NCBI GenBank assembly: GCA_002390745.1
Contig: DGQK01000063.1
Location: 132,724-187,445 of the forward strand
DNA from: Bacteroidetes bacterium UBA4416
GTDB lineage: Bacteria > Bacteroidota > Bacteroidia > B-17B0 > Aurantibacillaceae
DNA: 54,722 nt
Reading direction: 5' to 3'
Each line of letters begins with the position of its first letter. Within the stretch, counting starts at the first letter, position 1. Below the pieces are notes generated by a model. That model was not told where the DNA came from. It did no database searches and saw nothing but the letters and a program-made list of their open reading frames with translations. Of this stretch, positions 16,466-27,100 are shown piece after piece. A program made the translations under genes and the position numbers.

Positions 16466-18121
16466 CTAGTCCTTCACAAACCTGCTTTGCAGTGTACCGC
16501 TTTTGGTACGGATGGTCATGAAATAAACGCCCTTCGCCATGTCCGGATTGAATGACAGGGTATACGCCTCTCCATTGGACCTGTAGCTGAAATCAACGGA
16601 TTTCCCTAAAACATCGATGAGCGTAACACCTTCAGGGATTTCATCCAGCTTAAAGCTGATCTCATGCTGAGCCGGATTCGGAAACAGCTGAAGACTTTCT
16701 TTAACGCGCTCCATCACCGATACATTCGCATTCAGGATGGCATTGGCAAGGCACAGGTCCGGAATTCCCCAACCGTAATCGTTATCCATATTCCCGTTTT
16801 TGGAAGAAGACATGCGGATGGCCCTCAGCACTTCCATATTGGTCTTGCCCGGATTGGCCTGCCACAAGCAAGCCACTGCTCCGGCCATCACCGGGCAGGC
16901 GAAAGAAGTCCCGTTTCCGGCAGTGAACATGCCGTTGGGCTGACACACATAAGTGCCTTCGCCCATGGTGCTCACATCAGGCTTGATGCGCCCGTCGGCC
17001 GTAGGGCCCACGGAGCTGAAGCCTGAATGGATCCCGCTGCCGTTGACAGAACCAACCGTAAGAATGCTGTCGGCATCCGCCGGTACGCCGATGTAATGCC
17101 AGGGGTTATTACCATCGTTGCCGGCAGCATTGAGCAGGAAAATGCCCTTGCGTGCCGCCATGGTAGACGCAATGGAAGCCACAGAAGTACGTCCGTTGAG
17201 GTCGGCATAAGTATGATTTTGAGAAGTGATGTCGAACGTTGTATAGCCAAGGGACGTGGTAATGATATCTACGCCGAGGCTATCGGCCAGCTCTGCCGCA
17301 ATCACCCAGTTATTCTCTTCAATGATCTTTTCGGAAAAGACGTCTTCCGAGCGCAGCAGGTAATAGCCTGCTTTAGGCGCCGTGCCAATGAGGTTTCCGG
17401 GGGAGTTGCCGGCCATACAGGAAAGCACCATGGCCCCGTGCGCATCGTCTTCGTACACGGATGTGTTGCCCGCCACAATATCGCGGGTGCCCAGGATGCG
17501 CCCTTCGTTACGTAAGGAATCGAATACCGGGTTCATATTCACATTATCGAAGCCATCGTCGATCACGGCGATGGTCATGTTTTGCCCGCGAAAGCCCTTG
17601 TTGTGCATGCAGTCCGCGTTGATCTGGCTCACCTGCGTGAGCGAAGGCCCATAGCTGTATGTATTTAAGGAATTTGAAGAAGCGCTTTTCTTTGAAGAAG
17701 ACTGCGGTGTGGCCACCAGCTCATCGGGCCTGGTAGAAGCGTGATAACGGTTGACCGGCGCCGAGCCAAGCACACAGCTCAGGTTATTGACGGCCGCCAG
17801 CTGCGTGCTATTGGCAATGATCACGATAGCTGCATTGAACCATTTGGAGCGTTGGAATACCACAGCTCCTGTGGCGTTCACCTGGTTGATATAGCTTTGG
17901 TTGACAGGGATATCCGTCATGTCTCCCTGGATGCCCTGGTTGGCCCGCCGTATCAGGGCCTTATTCGATAAGAACACCGAAGGATTGCTGACACTGTAGG
18001 GAGAGCCGTTCTTGTCCTTAAACCTCACCCAGTATTTGGTCTGGGCATTCAGGCAGGTTGCGGTCATCATGCAAAAAGCGGCAATCAGCGTAGTATACAC
18101 TACATTCTTATTCAATTCCAT
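16466..18121 (-). CDS. secreted S8 (subtilisin-like) protease with T9SS type A sorting domain
   Basis: A 551-residue serine protease. After a signal peptide (ATCLNAQ) and an inhibitor-like pro-region, the catalytic triad is visible: Asp in AVIDDGFD, His in DDAHGAMVLSC and Ser in GTSFACPVMAG, with the oxyanion Asn in NAAGNDG. The C-terminal 80 residues (LFPNPAQHEISFKL to GTLQSRFVKD) form a type A sorting signal, so the enzyme is exported by the type IX system and anchored or released at the surface. Its gene overlaps an upstream lipoprotein gene by 14 nt, which suggests co-expression. Confidence 0.92.
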   Translation of the reverse strand: MELNKNVVYTTLIAAFCMMTATCLNAQTKYWVRFKDKNGSPYSVSNPSVFLSNKALIRRANQGIQGDMTDIPVNQSYINQVNATGAVVFQRSKWFNAAIVIIANSTQLAAVNNLSCVLGSAPVNRYHASTRPDELVATPQSSSKKSASSNSLNTYSYGPSLTQVSQINADCMHNKGFRGQNMTIAVIDDGFDNVNMNPVFDSLRNEGRILGTRDIVAGNTSVYEDDAHGAMVLSCMAGNSPGNLIGTAPKAGYYLLRSEDVFSEKIIEENNWVIAAELADSLGVDIITTSLGYTTFDITSQNHTYADLNGRTSVASIASTMAARKGIFLLNAAGNDGNNPWHYIGVPADADSILTVGSVNGSGIHSGFSSVGPTADGRIKPDVSTMGEGTYVCQPNGMFTAGNGTSFACPVMAGAVACLWQANPGKTNMEVLRAIRMSSSKNGNMDNDYGWGIPDLCLANAILNANVSVMERVKESLQLFPNPAQHEISFKLDEIPEGVTLIDVLGKSVDFSYRSNGEAYTLSFNPDMAKGVYFMTIRTKSGTLQSRFVKD

Positions 18122-18845
18122 GTGTGATATAGGTTAATTTATAAATGATTCCTTTTTCAATGCGCTGCTCCACCGGTACACCGGCTACCACGGTGTTGGA
18201 GTATACATCGGTAATTTCGCGGTAAACCAGGCCAACGTTCCTGGCATATTTCTCAATATAATACTGGCGGTGGATCACATTTTTGCGCTTATCGTCTTTT
18301 TGTTCGACGCAGAGCACATCGTCAAACACGGTTCCGTTCACCGACTGTTTCATGTCTGTATACAGATATTTGTAATCCATTGCCGGCAGTGTGTTTTGGG
18401 CATTGCCATTCCAGCTGACATCGGTTTTTACCGGAAAGGTGAGCTTGACATAGCGCACATTTTCTTCCACTACTTCCAGGGAAGTGGCTGTTCGGGTATA
18501 ATTCCAGACATCCTTTACGGTCCAATCCATCTGGTCGTAGCTTCTGGCAGGGTCGTAACGCTTGATGTAACGGATGAGCCTGATGGCCGTGCGGCCCTGG
18601 TTGTCGGTAAAGGTTTCGCTGAGCTTTTCCTTGATGCGGTATTTGTAATAGAGGGTATCCTTGGCAAAATCGTCGAATACGGTCGAATCCACATCATACA
18701 CGACGTATTTCCCGATGAGGTCGGGAGCGTAGCCATAGCCCACATCAGGGGGCGCTTCCGTTTTCTTATGGCAGCCCGTCAATGCGAGGCCGGCCAAAAC
18801 AGAAAGTATGCAGATGAAATACTTCAACAAATCCCCCGCTTTCAT
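18108..18845 (-). CDS. lipoprotein of unknown function
   Basis: A 245-residue protein with a lipobox (LTGC near residue 25) followed by HKKTEAPPDVGYGYAPD. The rest is predicted beta-rich with YDVDSTVFDDF and two aromatic-rich patches. I know similar Bacteroidota lipoproteins but no function. Its 3' end overlaps the start of the S8 protease gene by 14 nt; it may help fold or anchor that protease, which is inference. The start codon is 86 nt from the divergent PLP-enzyme gene; a palindromic TAAATTTA box (18894-18901) could serve either direction. Confidence 0.75.
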   Translation of the reverse strand: MKAGDLLKYFICILSVLAGLALTGCHKKTEAPPDVGYGYAPDLIGKYVVYDVDSTVFDDFAKDTLYYKYRIKEKLSETFTDNQGRTAIRLIRYIKRYDPARSYDQMDWTVKDVWNYTRTATSLEVVEENVRYVKLTFPVKTDVSWNGNAQNTLPAMDYKYLYTDMKQSVNGTVFDDVLCVEQKDDKRKNVIHRQYYIEKYARNVGLVYREITDVYSNTVVAGVPVEQRIEKGIIYKLTYITHGIE

Positions 18846-18930
18846 TTCAAGGGGGCTTTTAAAATTACTGATAAATAATCGCTAAAACAATTCTAAATTT
18901 AGCTTAAATTCGTGCCAAAATTCAGAAGCT

Positions 18931-20088
18931 ATGTCAGACTTTTCCAATCATAAATTCGGCACAAAGGCGATCCACGCCGGTGCCGAGCCCGATCCGTCAA
19001 CCGGTGCCATCATGACACCGATCTTCCAGACCTCTACCTACGTGCAGGAATCGCCGGGAACCAACAAAGGCTACGGCTATGCCCGCGGTAAAAATCCGAC
19101 CCGCGAAGCCCTGCAAAAAAATATTGCCGCCCTCGAAAACGGAAAACACTGTGTGTGCTTCAGCAGCGGCATGGGCGCTACCGATGCGGTAATGAAATTA
19201 TTACGCCCGGGCGATGAGGTGATCACCGGCGACGATCTGTACGGCGGGTCTTACCGCATGTTCACCAAAATTTATGAAAACTACGGGATCAAATTCCATT
19301 TCATTAACCTGAGCAATGCCGAAAACATCAAGCAATACGTGAATGCCAACACGAAGCTGATCTGGGCTGAAACACCTACCAATCCTACGATGCAGATCAT
19401 CGACATTGCGGCATGCTCCGCCATTGCCAAAGCCAATAACATCATCCTGGCTGTGGACAATACCTTTGCCTCTCCGTATTTACAGAACCCGCTGGCATTG
19501 GGTGCTGACATCGTGATGCATTCGGTAACCAAATACCTCGGTGGTCACAGCGATGTAGTGATGGGCGCCCTGGTAACGAACGATAGCAAACTGCACGAAC
19601 AGTTGTACTTTATCCTCAACAGCTGCGGCGCCAATCCCGGCCCGATGGACTGCTTCCTGGTGATGCGCGGCATCAAAACGCTTCACCTGCGCATGGAGCG
19701 CCATTGCTATAATGGCCGCAAGATCGCCGAGTTCCTGAAAACGCATCCGAAGATCGAAAAGATCTACTGGCCGGGCTTTACCGATCATCCGAACCATGAG
19801 ATCGCGAAGAAACAGATGAGCGATTTCGGCGGCATGATCTCCATCGTGCTGAAAGGCGCTTCCCTGGAGCAGACCTTTAAAATCGCTTCTTCTTTCAAGG
19901 TATTTTCGTTGGCAGAATCGCTGGGCGGCGTGGAATCATTGATCAACCACCCGGCTACCATGACGCATGCCTCGATTCCGAAAGCGGAACGCGATAAGGC
20001 CGGCGTAGTGGAGAATCTGCTGCGCCTGAGCGTGGGCGTGGAAGATGTGGAAGACCTGATCGAAGATTTGAAACAGGCTTTGAGCTAG
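18931..20088 (+). CDS. metB: cystathionine gamma-synthase-like PLP enzyme
   Basis: A 385-residue Cys/Met metabolism PLP-dependent enzyme. The N-terminus has TKAIHAGAEPDPSTGAIMTPIFQTSTY split over the first strands, YGYARGKNPTREALQ near residue 48, and the PLP-binding lysine in HSVTKYLGGHSDVVMG near residue 198. GGVESLINHPATMTHASIP near residue 330 is typical of gamma-synthases and gamma-lyases. The likely reaction is formation of cystathionine, or of homocysteine from acylated homoserine; a lyase role cannot be excluded from sequence alone. A perfect terminator follows. Confidence 0.88.
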   Translation: MSDFSNHKFGTKAIHAGAEPDPSTGAIMTPIFQTSTYVQESPGTNKGYGYARGKNPTREALQKNIAALENGKHCVCFSSGMGATDAVMKLLRPGDEVITGDDLYGGSYRMFTKIYENYGIKFHFINLSNAENIKQYVNANTKLIWAETPTNPTMQIIDIAACSAIAKANNIILAVDNTFASPYLQNPLALGADIVMHSVTKYLGGHSDVVMGALVTNDSKLHEQLYFILNSCGANPGPMDCFLVMRGIKTLHLRMERHCYNGRKIAEFLKTHPKIEKIYWPGFTDHPNHEIAKKQMSDFGGMISIVLKGASLEQTFKIASSFKVFSLAESLGGVESLINHPATMTHASIPKAERDKAGVVENLLRLSVGVEDVEDLIEDLKQALS

Positions 20089-20112
20089 TAAAGACTAAAG
20101 GGATTTTTTGAC

Positions 20113-20158
20113 AAAAGGGACTAAAAAAACGGGTATGCTGTCTTTTTAGTCCCTTTTT
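20113..20158 (+). terminator. strong terminator after metB-like gene
   Basis: GGGACTAAAAA and TTTTTAGTCCC (inside 20113-20158) form an 11-bp stem, extended by flanking A and T runs, so it can work in both directions. The remaining gap to 20346 contains only a short CCCCTTCGGGG hairpin and pyrimidine-rich sequence. Confidence 0.88.
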
Positions 20159-20346
20159 CGTTGCCGGGACAAATCATCGATTATTCAAGCTCTCCGGGCT
20201 TCCAATCTATTGCCGTTAATTTAGCTATACACATTTGACCCCTTCGGGGCGGGCTTACACGATGCGACCATAGATTCATGCCTTCCCTTTGTCTTTTTAG
20301 TCTTTTCAGTTCCTTCGTCCCTTTTATCCCTTAAATCTCTTCCTCC

Positions 20347-20712
20347 CTATTTCCTGTACGGAAACAAATTCATCCAGATGATGCGTGAGAATTTAAAGTT
20401 AGGAATGGAGAAGACCACGATAACTCCGGTAATCATCAGCGCCAGGCTAAGGCCGGAAAACTCGGTCATGAACAGGGAAGCAATGAAAAAGGTGACGAGG
20501 CCTTCAAAAACCGCCATGGCGTAGCTAACATACATAGCGCCGAGGAAATAGCCGGGCTCCCCGTTGAAGTTATAGCCGCAATGCGCGCAGGAGTGGTTCA
20601 TCTTCGGAAGCTGGATCCATTTCCGGTTTTTTTCATACACATCGCCTTTACCACAATCAGGGCATTTCCCCTGGACGATGCGCCATGCTCTATTTGCCAG
20701 TGATGTTTTCAT
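20347..20712 (-). CDS. DUF983 membrane protein
   Basis: About 121 residues from the ATG at 20712. The N-terminus has a zinc ribbon, CPDCGKGDVY then CAHCGYNF, followed by GEPGYFLGAMYVSYAMA and two membrane helices, ending RIIWMNLFPYRK. This is the DUF983 arrangement; the function is unknown. The frame is open further upstream to 20889, but those residues are not family-like and overlap the divergent AraC gene. The chosen start leaves a 123-nt intergenic space. Confidence 0.85.
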   Translation of the reverse strand: MKTSLANRAWRIVQGKCPDCGKGDVYEKNRKWIQLPKMNHSCAHCGYNFNGEPGYFLGAMYVSYAMAVFEGLVTFFIASLFMTEFSGLSLALMITGVIVVFSIPNFKFSRIIWMNLFPYRK

Positions 20713-20835
20713 ATACTTGTTTTTTTTAGTGATAATCCGGTTTGCTGATACAAAGATCGTGACTTTGGTCGCGGAGTTGAAGTAAAAAAGGCACCACTTA
20801 TAGCACAATACAGACATTTTATGTACTTTTAGCTC

Positions 20836-21714
20836 ATGGCAAAAAAGGAGCTCCCGGTATACAACATCGGGAAATTTCACGGAGAGCATCAGGAGGACAG
20901 CTTCTATGCCAATAACCTAAAGGAACACCTGGAAAAGCACCATTTTATCCACGTTCCGCACAAGCACGACTTTTATTTATCCATCCTGTTCACCAAAGGC
21001 AGCGGCACTCACGATATTGATTTTACAAGCTATCCGGTAAAACCAGGCTATGTTTTTTTGCTTTCTCCGGGACAGACCCATGACTGGAAGCTCTCGAAGG
21101 ATGTGGAAGGTTATATTTTCTTTCATACCAAAGCCTTTTACGACGAAGCCTATACCAATGCCACGATCCGGCAGTTCCCGTTTTTCCAATCCATTTATGC
21201 CTCGCCTCTGGTAGTACTAAAAGGACAAAGCCTGGCAACGCTCACGCAATTGTTCAGGGATATTGTTGCGGAGCAACTTGCTCAAAAGCCTCTGAAGCAA
21301 CAGAAATTATTGGCGCTGACCAATTATATTTATGTAGAGCTTAGCAGGTGTAGCCTCCCGGTGGCGGAGGCCGGACACCGGGAGGTACATTACCTTGCCA
21401 GGGTGAGAGAGCTGGAAGGACTGGTAGACCTGCATTACAAAACCCTGAAATCGCCCAGAGATTATGCGGCCCTTATGAGCATGACGGAAAAGCACCTGAA
21501 CCGGATCTGCAAAGCGACACTGAATAAAACCACCGGGCAGCTGATCGTGGACAGGGTCATCCTGGAAGCCAGGCGCCTGCTGGTACAGACGCAGCTCCCG
21601 GTGAACCGCGTAGCAGAGCTCCTCGGTTACATGGACAACTCTTACTTTTCGCGCTTATTTAAAAAGCAAAGCGGTGAATCGCCTTTGGCATTCCAGGCGA
21701 AGTACCGGCATTAA
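20836..21714 (+). CDS. AraC-family transcriptional regulator
   Basis: A 292-residue regulator: an N-terminal cupin-like ligand domain (HVPHKHDFYLSILFTKG near residue 37, PGQTHDWKLS near 77) and a C-terminal pair of helix-turn-helix motifs (DYAALMSMTEKHLNRIC, VAELLGYMDNSYFSRLFKKQ split by the linker). It would activate or repress a nearby or unlinked operon on binding an unknown small molecule. A TACTTTTA box ends only 4 nt before the ATG, so the transcript may be nearly leaderless or the start may lie further in. Confidence 0.9.
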   Translation: MAKKELPVYNIGKFHGEHQEDSFYANNLKEHLEKHHFIHVPHKHDFYLSILFTKGSGTHDIDFTSYPVKPGYVFLLSPGQTHDWKLSKDVEGYIFFHTKAFYDEAYTNATIRQFPFFQSIYASPLVVLKGQSLATLTQLFRDIVAEQLAQKPLKQQKLLALTNYIYVELSRCSLPVAEAGHREVHYLARVRELEGLVDLHYKTLKSPRDYAALMSMTEKHLNRICKATLNKTTGQLIVDRVILEARRLLVQTQLPVNRVAELLGYMDNSYFSRLFKKQSGESPLAFQAKYRH

Positions 21715-21812
21715 CTTTCAGCTACATCCCAATGCCTGATGCGAACGCTTATCAGACTGATCATTTTCACTACACGTCATAATTGTAAGAAGCTGCCGGC
21801 ACATTCCCGCTC

Positions 21813-21835
21813 TTGTTGGCATTTCATCAACAAGG
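21813..21835. repeat. CTTGTTGG hairpin, degenerate copy
   Basis: CTTGTTG and CAACAAG pair over a 9-nt loop. This is the weakest of the five copies of the hairpin family that also appears at 4904, 14889, 15033 and 43090. It lies about 100 nt after the AraC gene. Confidence 0.6.
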
Positions 21836-21871
21836 CTTCGCTGTTCAGGAAAATACAACAACAAAATCGTT

Positions 21872-22034
21872 AGAAGCCATCTCAAAAATAGGTTTTAGGC
21901 TATTTGCGCAGGATTTTTCATTCAGGCGAGGCTCTTTTCGAAGCTCATACTCTCGCAGTCTGGGCTGGAAAAGAAACGAAACATGAATGGAAAAGACGCG
22001 CAAAGAGACAACAGGTATTTATGAGATGGCTTCT
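21872..22034. mobile_element. 163-bp MITE-like element
   Basis: AGAAGCCATCTCAAAAAT (21872-21889) is repeated inverted at 22017-22034 with one mismatch in 18. There is no ORF inside, so this would be a non-autonomous element or deleted IS. I see no clear target duplication at the edges. The rest of the 525-nt gap between AraC and the EI24 gene holds nothing else I can name, apart from the hairpin at 21813 and a TACTTTTA box at 22213-22220. Confidence 0.5.
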
Positions 22035-22239
22035 GGCACATTGAACGGTAAGGAGCACAAACGATCTCCGAAGGAGTGGTCTGTTATTTTTCTGCTATTC
22101 CTTAAATTCACAAGATATGGCGATGAATAGCCCGGATACAAGTTCAAACGGCATATGACCACGACGTAAACATTATACGCCTTTATCTATCCTGTTTTAT
22201 TGGAATTTGTAGTACTTTTAACTCCGAAAAAAGATTAAC

Positions 22240-23076
22240 ATGACATTCTTCACCGAGCTGTTCAGAGCCATTGGCAATTGTTTCAGGGGCATTCCGGTCC
22301 TGTTCGAAAAAGGGCTCTGGCATTACTTCCTGTACCCCATCCTGGTATGGGGCCTCCTGTGGGCAGGCAGTATCTGGCTCTTTGCGCAGCTGGCAGAATA
22401 CATCAGCGCCTGGATAAACGGGCAGCTGGATGTAAACAGCATTCCCGATTCGGGCTCCTGGCTTTCCTTTGCCAAGCCTTTCCTCACGGGTTATTTCAGT
22501 TTGATCCTGGGCTGGGTGCTCAAGATCCTCTTCTGGATGGTTTCAGGAACCTTCATGAAATACGTGTTATTGATCCTGCTCTCTCCCCTCTTCTCGTTAT
22601 TATCCGAATCCATCGAGGAAAAGCTGACCGGAAAGAAATACCCCTTCAATGGCCTGCAACTTTTGAAAGACATTTTCAGGGGCATCGGCGTCAGCCTGCG
22701 CAACATGTTTCTCGAATACCTGTTTATCGCAGTTTGCGGTATCCTCACCATCCTTTTCCCTCCCCTGTTTTTTATCACTGCACCATTCCTGCTCTTCGTG
22801 TCATGGTACTACATCGGCTTTACCATGCTCGACTACAATTTCGAAAGGCACCGCATGAGCATCTCCCAGAGCGCGGCTTTCACCAGGCAGCATAAAGGCA
22901 CAGCCATCGGAATTGGCATGGTATACGCATTTTTCATGATCCTTCCCCTGTATATGGGAATCTTCTTTGGGCCTGTGCTGGCCGTCACCGGCGCTACCCT
23001 TTGCTTTATGGAGATCAGGAAGCTCATGCCGACTGATCCAGCCAATACAACCACCTCAAAACCTGAACCGATCTGA
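22240..23076 (+). CDS. EI24-domain (CysZ-like) membrane protein
   Basis: A 278-residue inner-membrane protein with about five to six hydrophobic segments and the EI24/CysZ layout (MTFFTELFRAIGNCFRGI start, SGTFMKYVLLILLSPLF, YIGFTMLDYNFERHRMS). In other bacteria CysZ is a sulfate transporter, but members of the wider family have other roles. Two nt separate it from mqnA, so the two are in one operon. Confidence 0.8.
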   Translation: MTFFTELFRAIGNCFRGIPVLFEKGLWHYFLYPILVWGLLWAGSIWLFAQLAEYISAWINGQLDVNSIPDSGSWLSFAKPFLTGYFSLILGWVLKILFWMVSGTFMKYVLLILLSPLFSLLSESIEEKLTGKKYPFNGLQLLKDIFRGIGVSLRNMFLEYLFIAVCGILTILFPPLFFITAPFLLFVSWYYIGFTMLDYNFERHRMSISQSAAFTRQHKGTAIGIGMVYAFFMILPLYMGIFFGPVLAVTGATLCFMEIRKLMPTDPANTTTSKPEPI

Positions 23077-23078
23077 TC

Positions 23079-23819
23079 ATGTATACCCTTTCTGTTGTCA
23101 ACTATTACAATACCACTCCTTTTGTTTACGGACTGAAACACCATCCGCTCACAACGGCGGCGCATATTGAATACGATATCCCGAGTACCTGTGCCCAAAA
23201 ATTAAAGGACCGGCGTGTGGATATCGGCCTCGTGCCTGTGGCCATCATTCCCGAGCTCGATTCCTACCATATCATCACCGATTACTGCATCGGCGCCAAT
23301 GGCAAGGTGGACAGCGTGAAGCTGTTTGCTCACAAGCCTCTGGAAGAGCTTACGCACATCATGCTCGATTACCAGTCGAAATCCTCGATCATGCTGGTGC
23401 GGGTACTGAACCGCCATTTCTGGAAAAAGAACATCACCTTTATTCCTGCGGAAGCAGGCTTCGAGCAAAAGATCGGCGGTACAACGGGGGCGGTCATCAT
23501 CGGCGACCGCACCTTCGGACTTACAACCAAAGATCATCCTTACCATTACGACCTCGCGGATGAATGGAAAACGCATACCGGCCTTCCCTTTGTATTTGCT
23601 GCCTGGGTGAGCAATAAACCTATTGACGAAGCATTTATCGCTGAGTTCAATGAAACGCTGAAATACGGAGTGGATCATATCAAAGAAGCGGTAGAGGAAA
23701 AGAAGCATCCGACACCGGGCTTCGATTCTTACGATTACCTGAAGAATAAAATTTCCTATGAGCTGGATGCTGACAAAAGAAAAGCGCTCGACTTATTTTT
23801 GAAACTGATGAAGGAGTAA
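23079..23819 (+). CDS. mqnA: menaquinone biosynthesis MqnA/MqnD-family protein
   Basis: A 246-residue protein of the futalosine route to menaquinone; MqnA is a chorismate dehydratase giving 3-enolpyruvyl benzoate. The N-terminus YTLSVVNYYNTTPFVYGL, then DIGLVPVAIIPEL near residue 49, DYQSKSSIMLVRVL near 95 and TTGAVIIGDRTFG near 140 match this periplasmic-binding-like fold. It is the second gene of an operon with EI24. MqnD is a paralogue; the pattern here suits MqnA slightly better. Confidence 0.82.
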   Translation: MYTLSVVNYYNTTPFVYGLKHHPLTTAAHIEYDIPSTCAQKLKDRRVDIGLVPVAIIPELDSYHIITDYCIGANGKVDSVKLFAHKPLEELTHIMLDYQSKSSIMLVRVLNRHFWKKNITFIPAEAGFEQKIGGTTGAVIIGDRTFGLTTKDHPYHYDLADEWKTHTGLPFVFAAWVSNKPIDEAFIAEFNETLKYGVDHIKEAVEEKKHPTPGFDSYDYLKNKISYELDADKRKALDLFLKLMKE

Positions 23820-23861
23820 GATCACTACTGATTGGTTTATTTTCTGGCTGAGGACGAGTTT

Positions 23862-23962
23862 ATGGGCGTGCCTCCGCAAAAGAGACAGCGGAGTCGTGCT
23901 TTCAGCTGCAATTCCCGTCACGACGCGTCGTGACGGGAGATTTCCGCTTCAATCACTCACGC
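23862..23962. repeat. intergenic repeat with TTTCCGCTnCAATC boxes (copy 1)
   Basis: The element starts TATGGGCGTGCCTCCGC and contains TTTCAGCTGCAATTC and TTTCCGCTTCAATCACTCACGC, two boxes of the same motif. Between them is a perfect 24-bp palindrome at 23914-23937 centred on CGACGCGTCG. Related copies occur at 35597 and 46046. No function is visible. It fills most of the gap between mqnA and the M1 peptidase gene. Confidence 0.6.
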
Positions 23963-24163
23963 AAAGAACGCTCACTCATGACAGCGGCTCCAGCCCTGTC
24001 GTTTCTTTGTCATCCGGTGAAAAATTTAAGTCCCTTTTCTTCATAAAATACCTATATTTAAACGTTATTATCCGGAATGAAACCATCCTGTTTTGTAGCT
24101 ACATGGCGAATAACAGACATGCCGGCACCGCATAGCCGGGATAAGAAACATAAACAGCTATCT

Positions 24164-27100
24164 ATGAATAAACTACTCCTACTCCTCGTTTCCCTGGTCG
24201 TTACGGGTGCCTGCCACGCTCAAACCGAATACGCCGATTACCGCTCACAAACCAACCCGCTTTACTGGAAGAACCGCAGGCCTTTTGCCGACTACTGGCA
24301 GCAGGATGTGCATTACAACATCCGGGCTTCGCTGAACGACAGCTCCGATATCATCACCGGGCACGAGGAGCTTATCTACTGGAACAATTCTCCGAAAGAG
24401 CTTTACTTCGTGTATTTTCACCTTTACAATAACGCGCAAACCAAAGGCTCTTACCTCGCCGACCTATATAAGAACAATAACTACCACCTGAAATTCAACA
24501 AATACCGCAAAGATGGCCTTGGAACCGTTGTGGAAAGCATCAAAGCCGGAAACAAGGAGCTGAAAACCGAACTGGACAACACGGTTCTGAAAGTGTACCT
24601 GGAAAGGCCTCTGAAGCCGGGGGAGTCGGTAACCTTCGACATCAATTTCAAAACCTATTACGCGAAAGAAGTGATCCGCAACCGGATGAAAACCTTCAAC
24701 GCCTTTGGTAACAAGCATTTCGACGTGACACACTGGTATCCGCGCATTTCGGTTTACGACCGCAAATTCGGCTGGGATACCGACCAGCACATGGACCATG
24801 AGTTTTATGGCGACTTCGGTTCCTACCACGTGGAGTTTACGCTGCCCAACCATTATGTGCTCGACGCCACAGGAACCTTACAAAACCAGCAGGAAGTACT
24901 GCCAGATACGCTTCGCCGCAAGCTCGACCTGTCCAATTTTGCGAAGAAGCCCTGGAATTCGCCGCCATCTACCATCATCAAACGCGACGGCAGCACCAAG
25001 ACCTGGAAGTTCTCTGCCATCAATGTGCATGATTTTGCGCTGACAGCCGACCCTACTTATCGCATCGGCGAATATACCTGGCAGGGCATCAAATGCGTGG
25101 CCCTGGTGCAGGAGCCTCATGCTATAGGCTGGCAGAACTGCCCGCAATACATGGCAAAGATCCTGGAAGTGAATACCTACAACATCGGGCCTTACCATTA
25201 CCCGAAAATCATCTGCGCCGACGCACAGGACGGCGTGGAATACCCGATGCTGACGCTCGACGGGGGCTTCGATCCCAACTACCGGGATTTGCTGATCCAT
25301 GAGATGACCCACAACTGGTTCTTCGGCATGGTGGGCAACAATGAAACCTACAGGGCATTCCTCGATGAAGGCTTCACCCAGTTTTATACAGCCGACACCT
25401 ACCAGTTCATCGACGGGCCCAACAAGATAGAGATGAAGCCGCGCAGCAATTATGTGGAGCGCTTCACGGAACAGAACCGCATCCTCGATGACCAGATCTA
25501 TAATGGCTACATGAATGCCGTGACTACCCGCGGCGAGGAAGTAACGCTCAACACACACAGCGACGATTACAATGGCGGTATCCGCCATGGCGGCGGCTAC
25601 AGCGCCGTGTACACCAAAACCGCAGCCATGCTCAAGAACCTGGAGTACGTGCTGGGGCGCTACCTCTTTGATAAATGCATGCAGAATTATTTCGATCAAT
25701 GGAAGTTCTGCCATCCTTACCCGGAAGATTTCCGCAACTCGGTGATCCAGTACAGCGGTGTAGATCTCAACTGGTTCTTTGACCAGTGGCTGGAAACAAC
25801 CAAAAAGATAGACTACAAGATCGGGCGTGTAAAGAAAGGCAATCAGAAAGGACAGTATGTGATCAAGTTCAGGCGTAAGGGCGAGATGCAGATGCCGATC
25901 GACTTTACCGTATTGGATAAAAACGATTCGGCCTACCACTACTATATTCCGAATACCTGGTTTGAAAAACCGGTGAAGGCCAATGTGCTGCCACGCTGGA
26001 TCGGCTGGGGGAAAGTGAAGCCGACCTATACGGCAACGGTGCAGATCAACGGCAAGCTGAAAAATGTGATCATCGACCCGTCGCGCAGGCTGGCTGATGT
26101 GGATATGACCAACAACGTGAAACACAACCGGGTGAACACGACCTTCGACTCCAAGATCTACAACCCGCTCGACTGGAAGCATTATGAGCTGAAAGCCCGT
26201 CCAAGCTTATGGTACAACGGTTACGACGGGATCAAGATCGGCGCCCATGTCAATGGCGGCTACATGAACACCAAGCACGTGTTTGATGTGACAGCCTGGT
26301 TCAGCAGCGGCTTCGGACAGGCTTACCTGGACAGTACCAATAACAGGAACAACTACAATGTGGTGTCTTTCTTACTGAATTACCGCACTTCGACGGCCCG
26401 CTTCATCAAAAAATCAAATGTGTACGCCACCTTGAAATCGCTGGACGGCCTGGAAAGCGCTCTCTTAGGCTTTGAGAAGAAAAGCAATAATGAGCGCAAC
26501 CGCATTTATATCCAGTACAAAGCGATGGTGCGCGATCTGCAACGCGACCTGGTTTACCTGATCAACCAGAACGAATGGCAGATCCAAAAGCTGAACAGCT
26601 ATATCAACGTGGGCATCGACCATAACTACAACTACCACCGCGGCACGGGAACGATGAACCTGAACATCCGCGGAACGGCGTTAACGAACGACTACGATTA
26701 TTCGAGCCTGCAATACACGGCCATCAACCGGAACGACCTGGGCAAGATCAACATCAACACCCGCGTGTTTGCGCAGCTGGGCTTTGGCAGCAAGCTGGCC
26801 GACGAATCCATGCTTTTCGCTTCGGGCGCCAACCCGGAAGAGCTGATGGAAAATAAATACACGCGCTCCATGGGCTTTATTCCTCCGGATTGGGGAAAAT
26901 ACGGCACCGTGACCAACCACTTCACCGCCGGTGGCGGCCTCAACCTGAGGGGTTACTCGGGCTACGTACTGGCGGCCACCGATGCCAAGGGTGTAATGGT
27001 CTTTAACTACAAAGGCATGACCGGCGCTTCGGCGAGCGCGGAGATCGAGTTCGGCGAACTGTTCGGCTTTATGAACATCAAGCGCCTCAACAACAGCATT

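Noticed and set aside
20713..20889. Longer start of the DUF983 gene
   Set aside because: It would overlap the divergent AraC gene and adds residues not seen in the family.
23896..24135. 79-aa ORF before the M1 peptidase gene
   Set aside because: It runs through the repeat at 23862 and overlaps the M1 leader.
24878..26182. 434-aa minus-strand ORF inside the M1 peptidase gene
   Set aside because: It is antisense to a well-supported enzyme and its translation has no family pattern.
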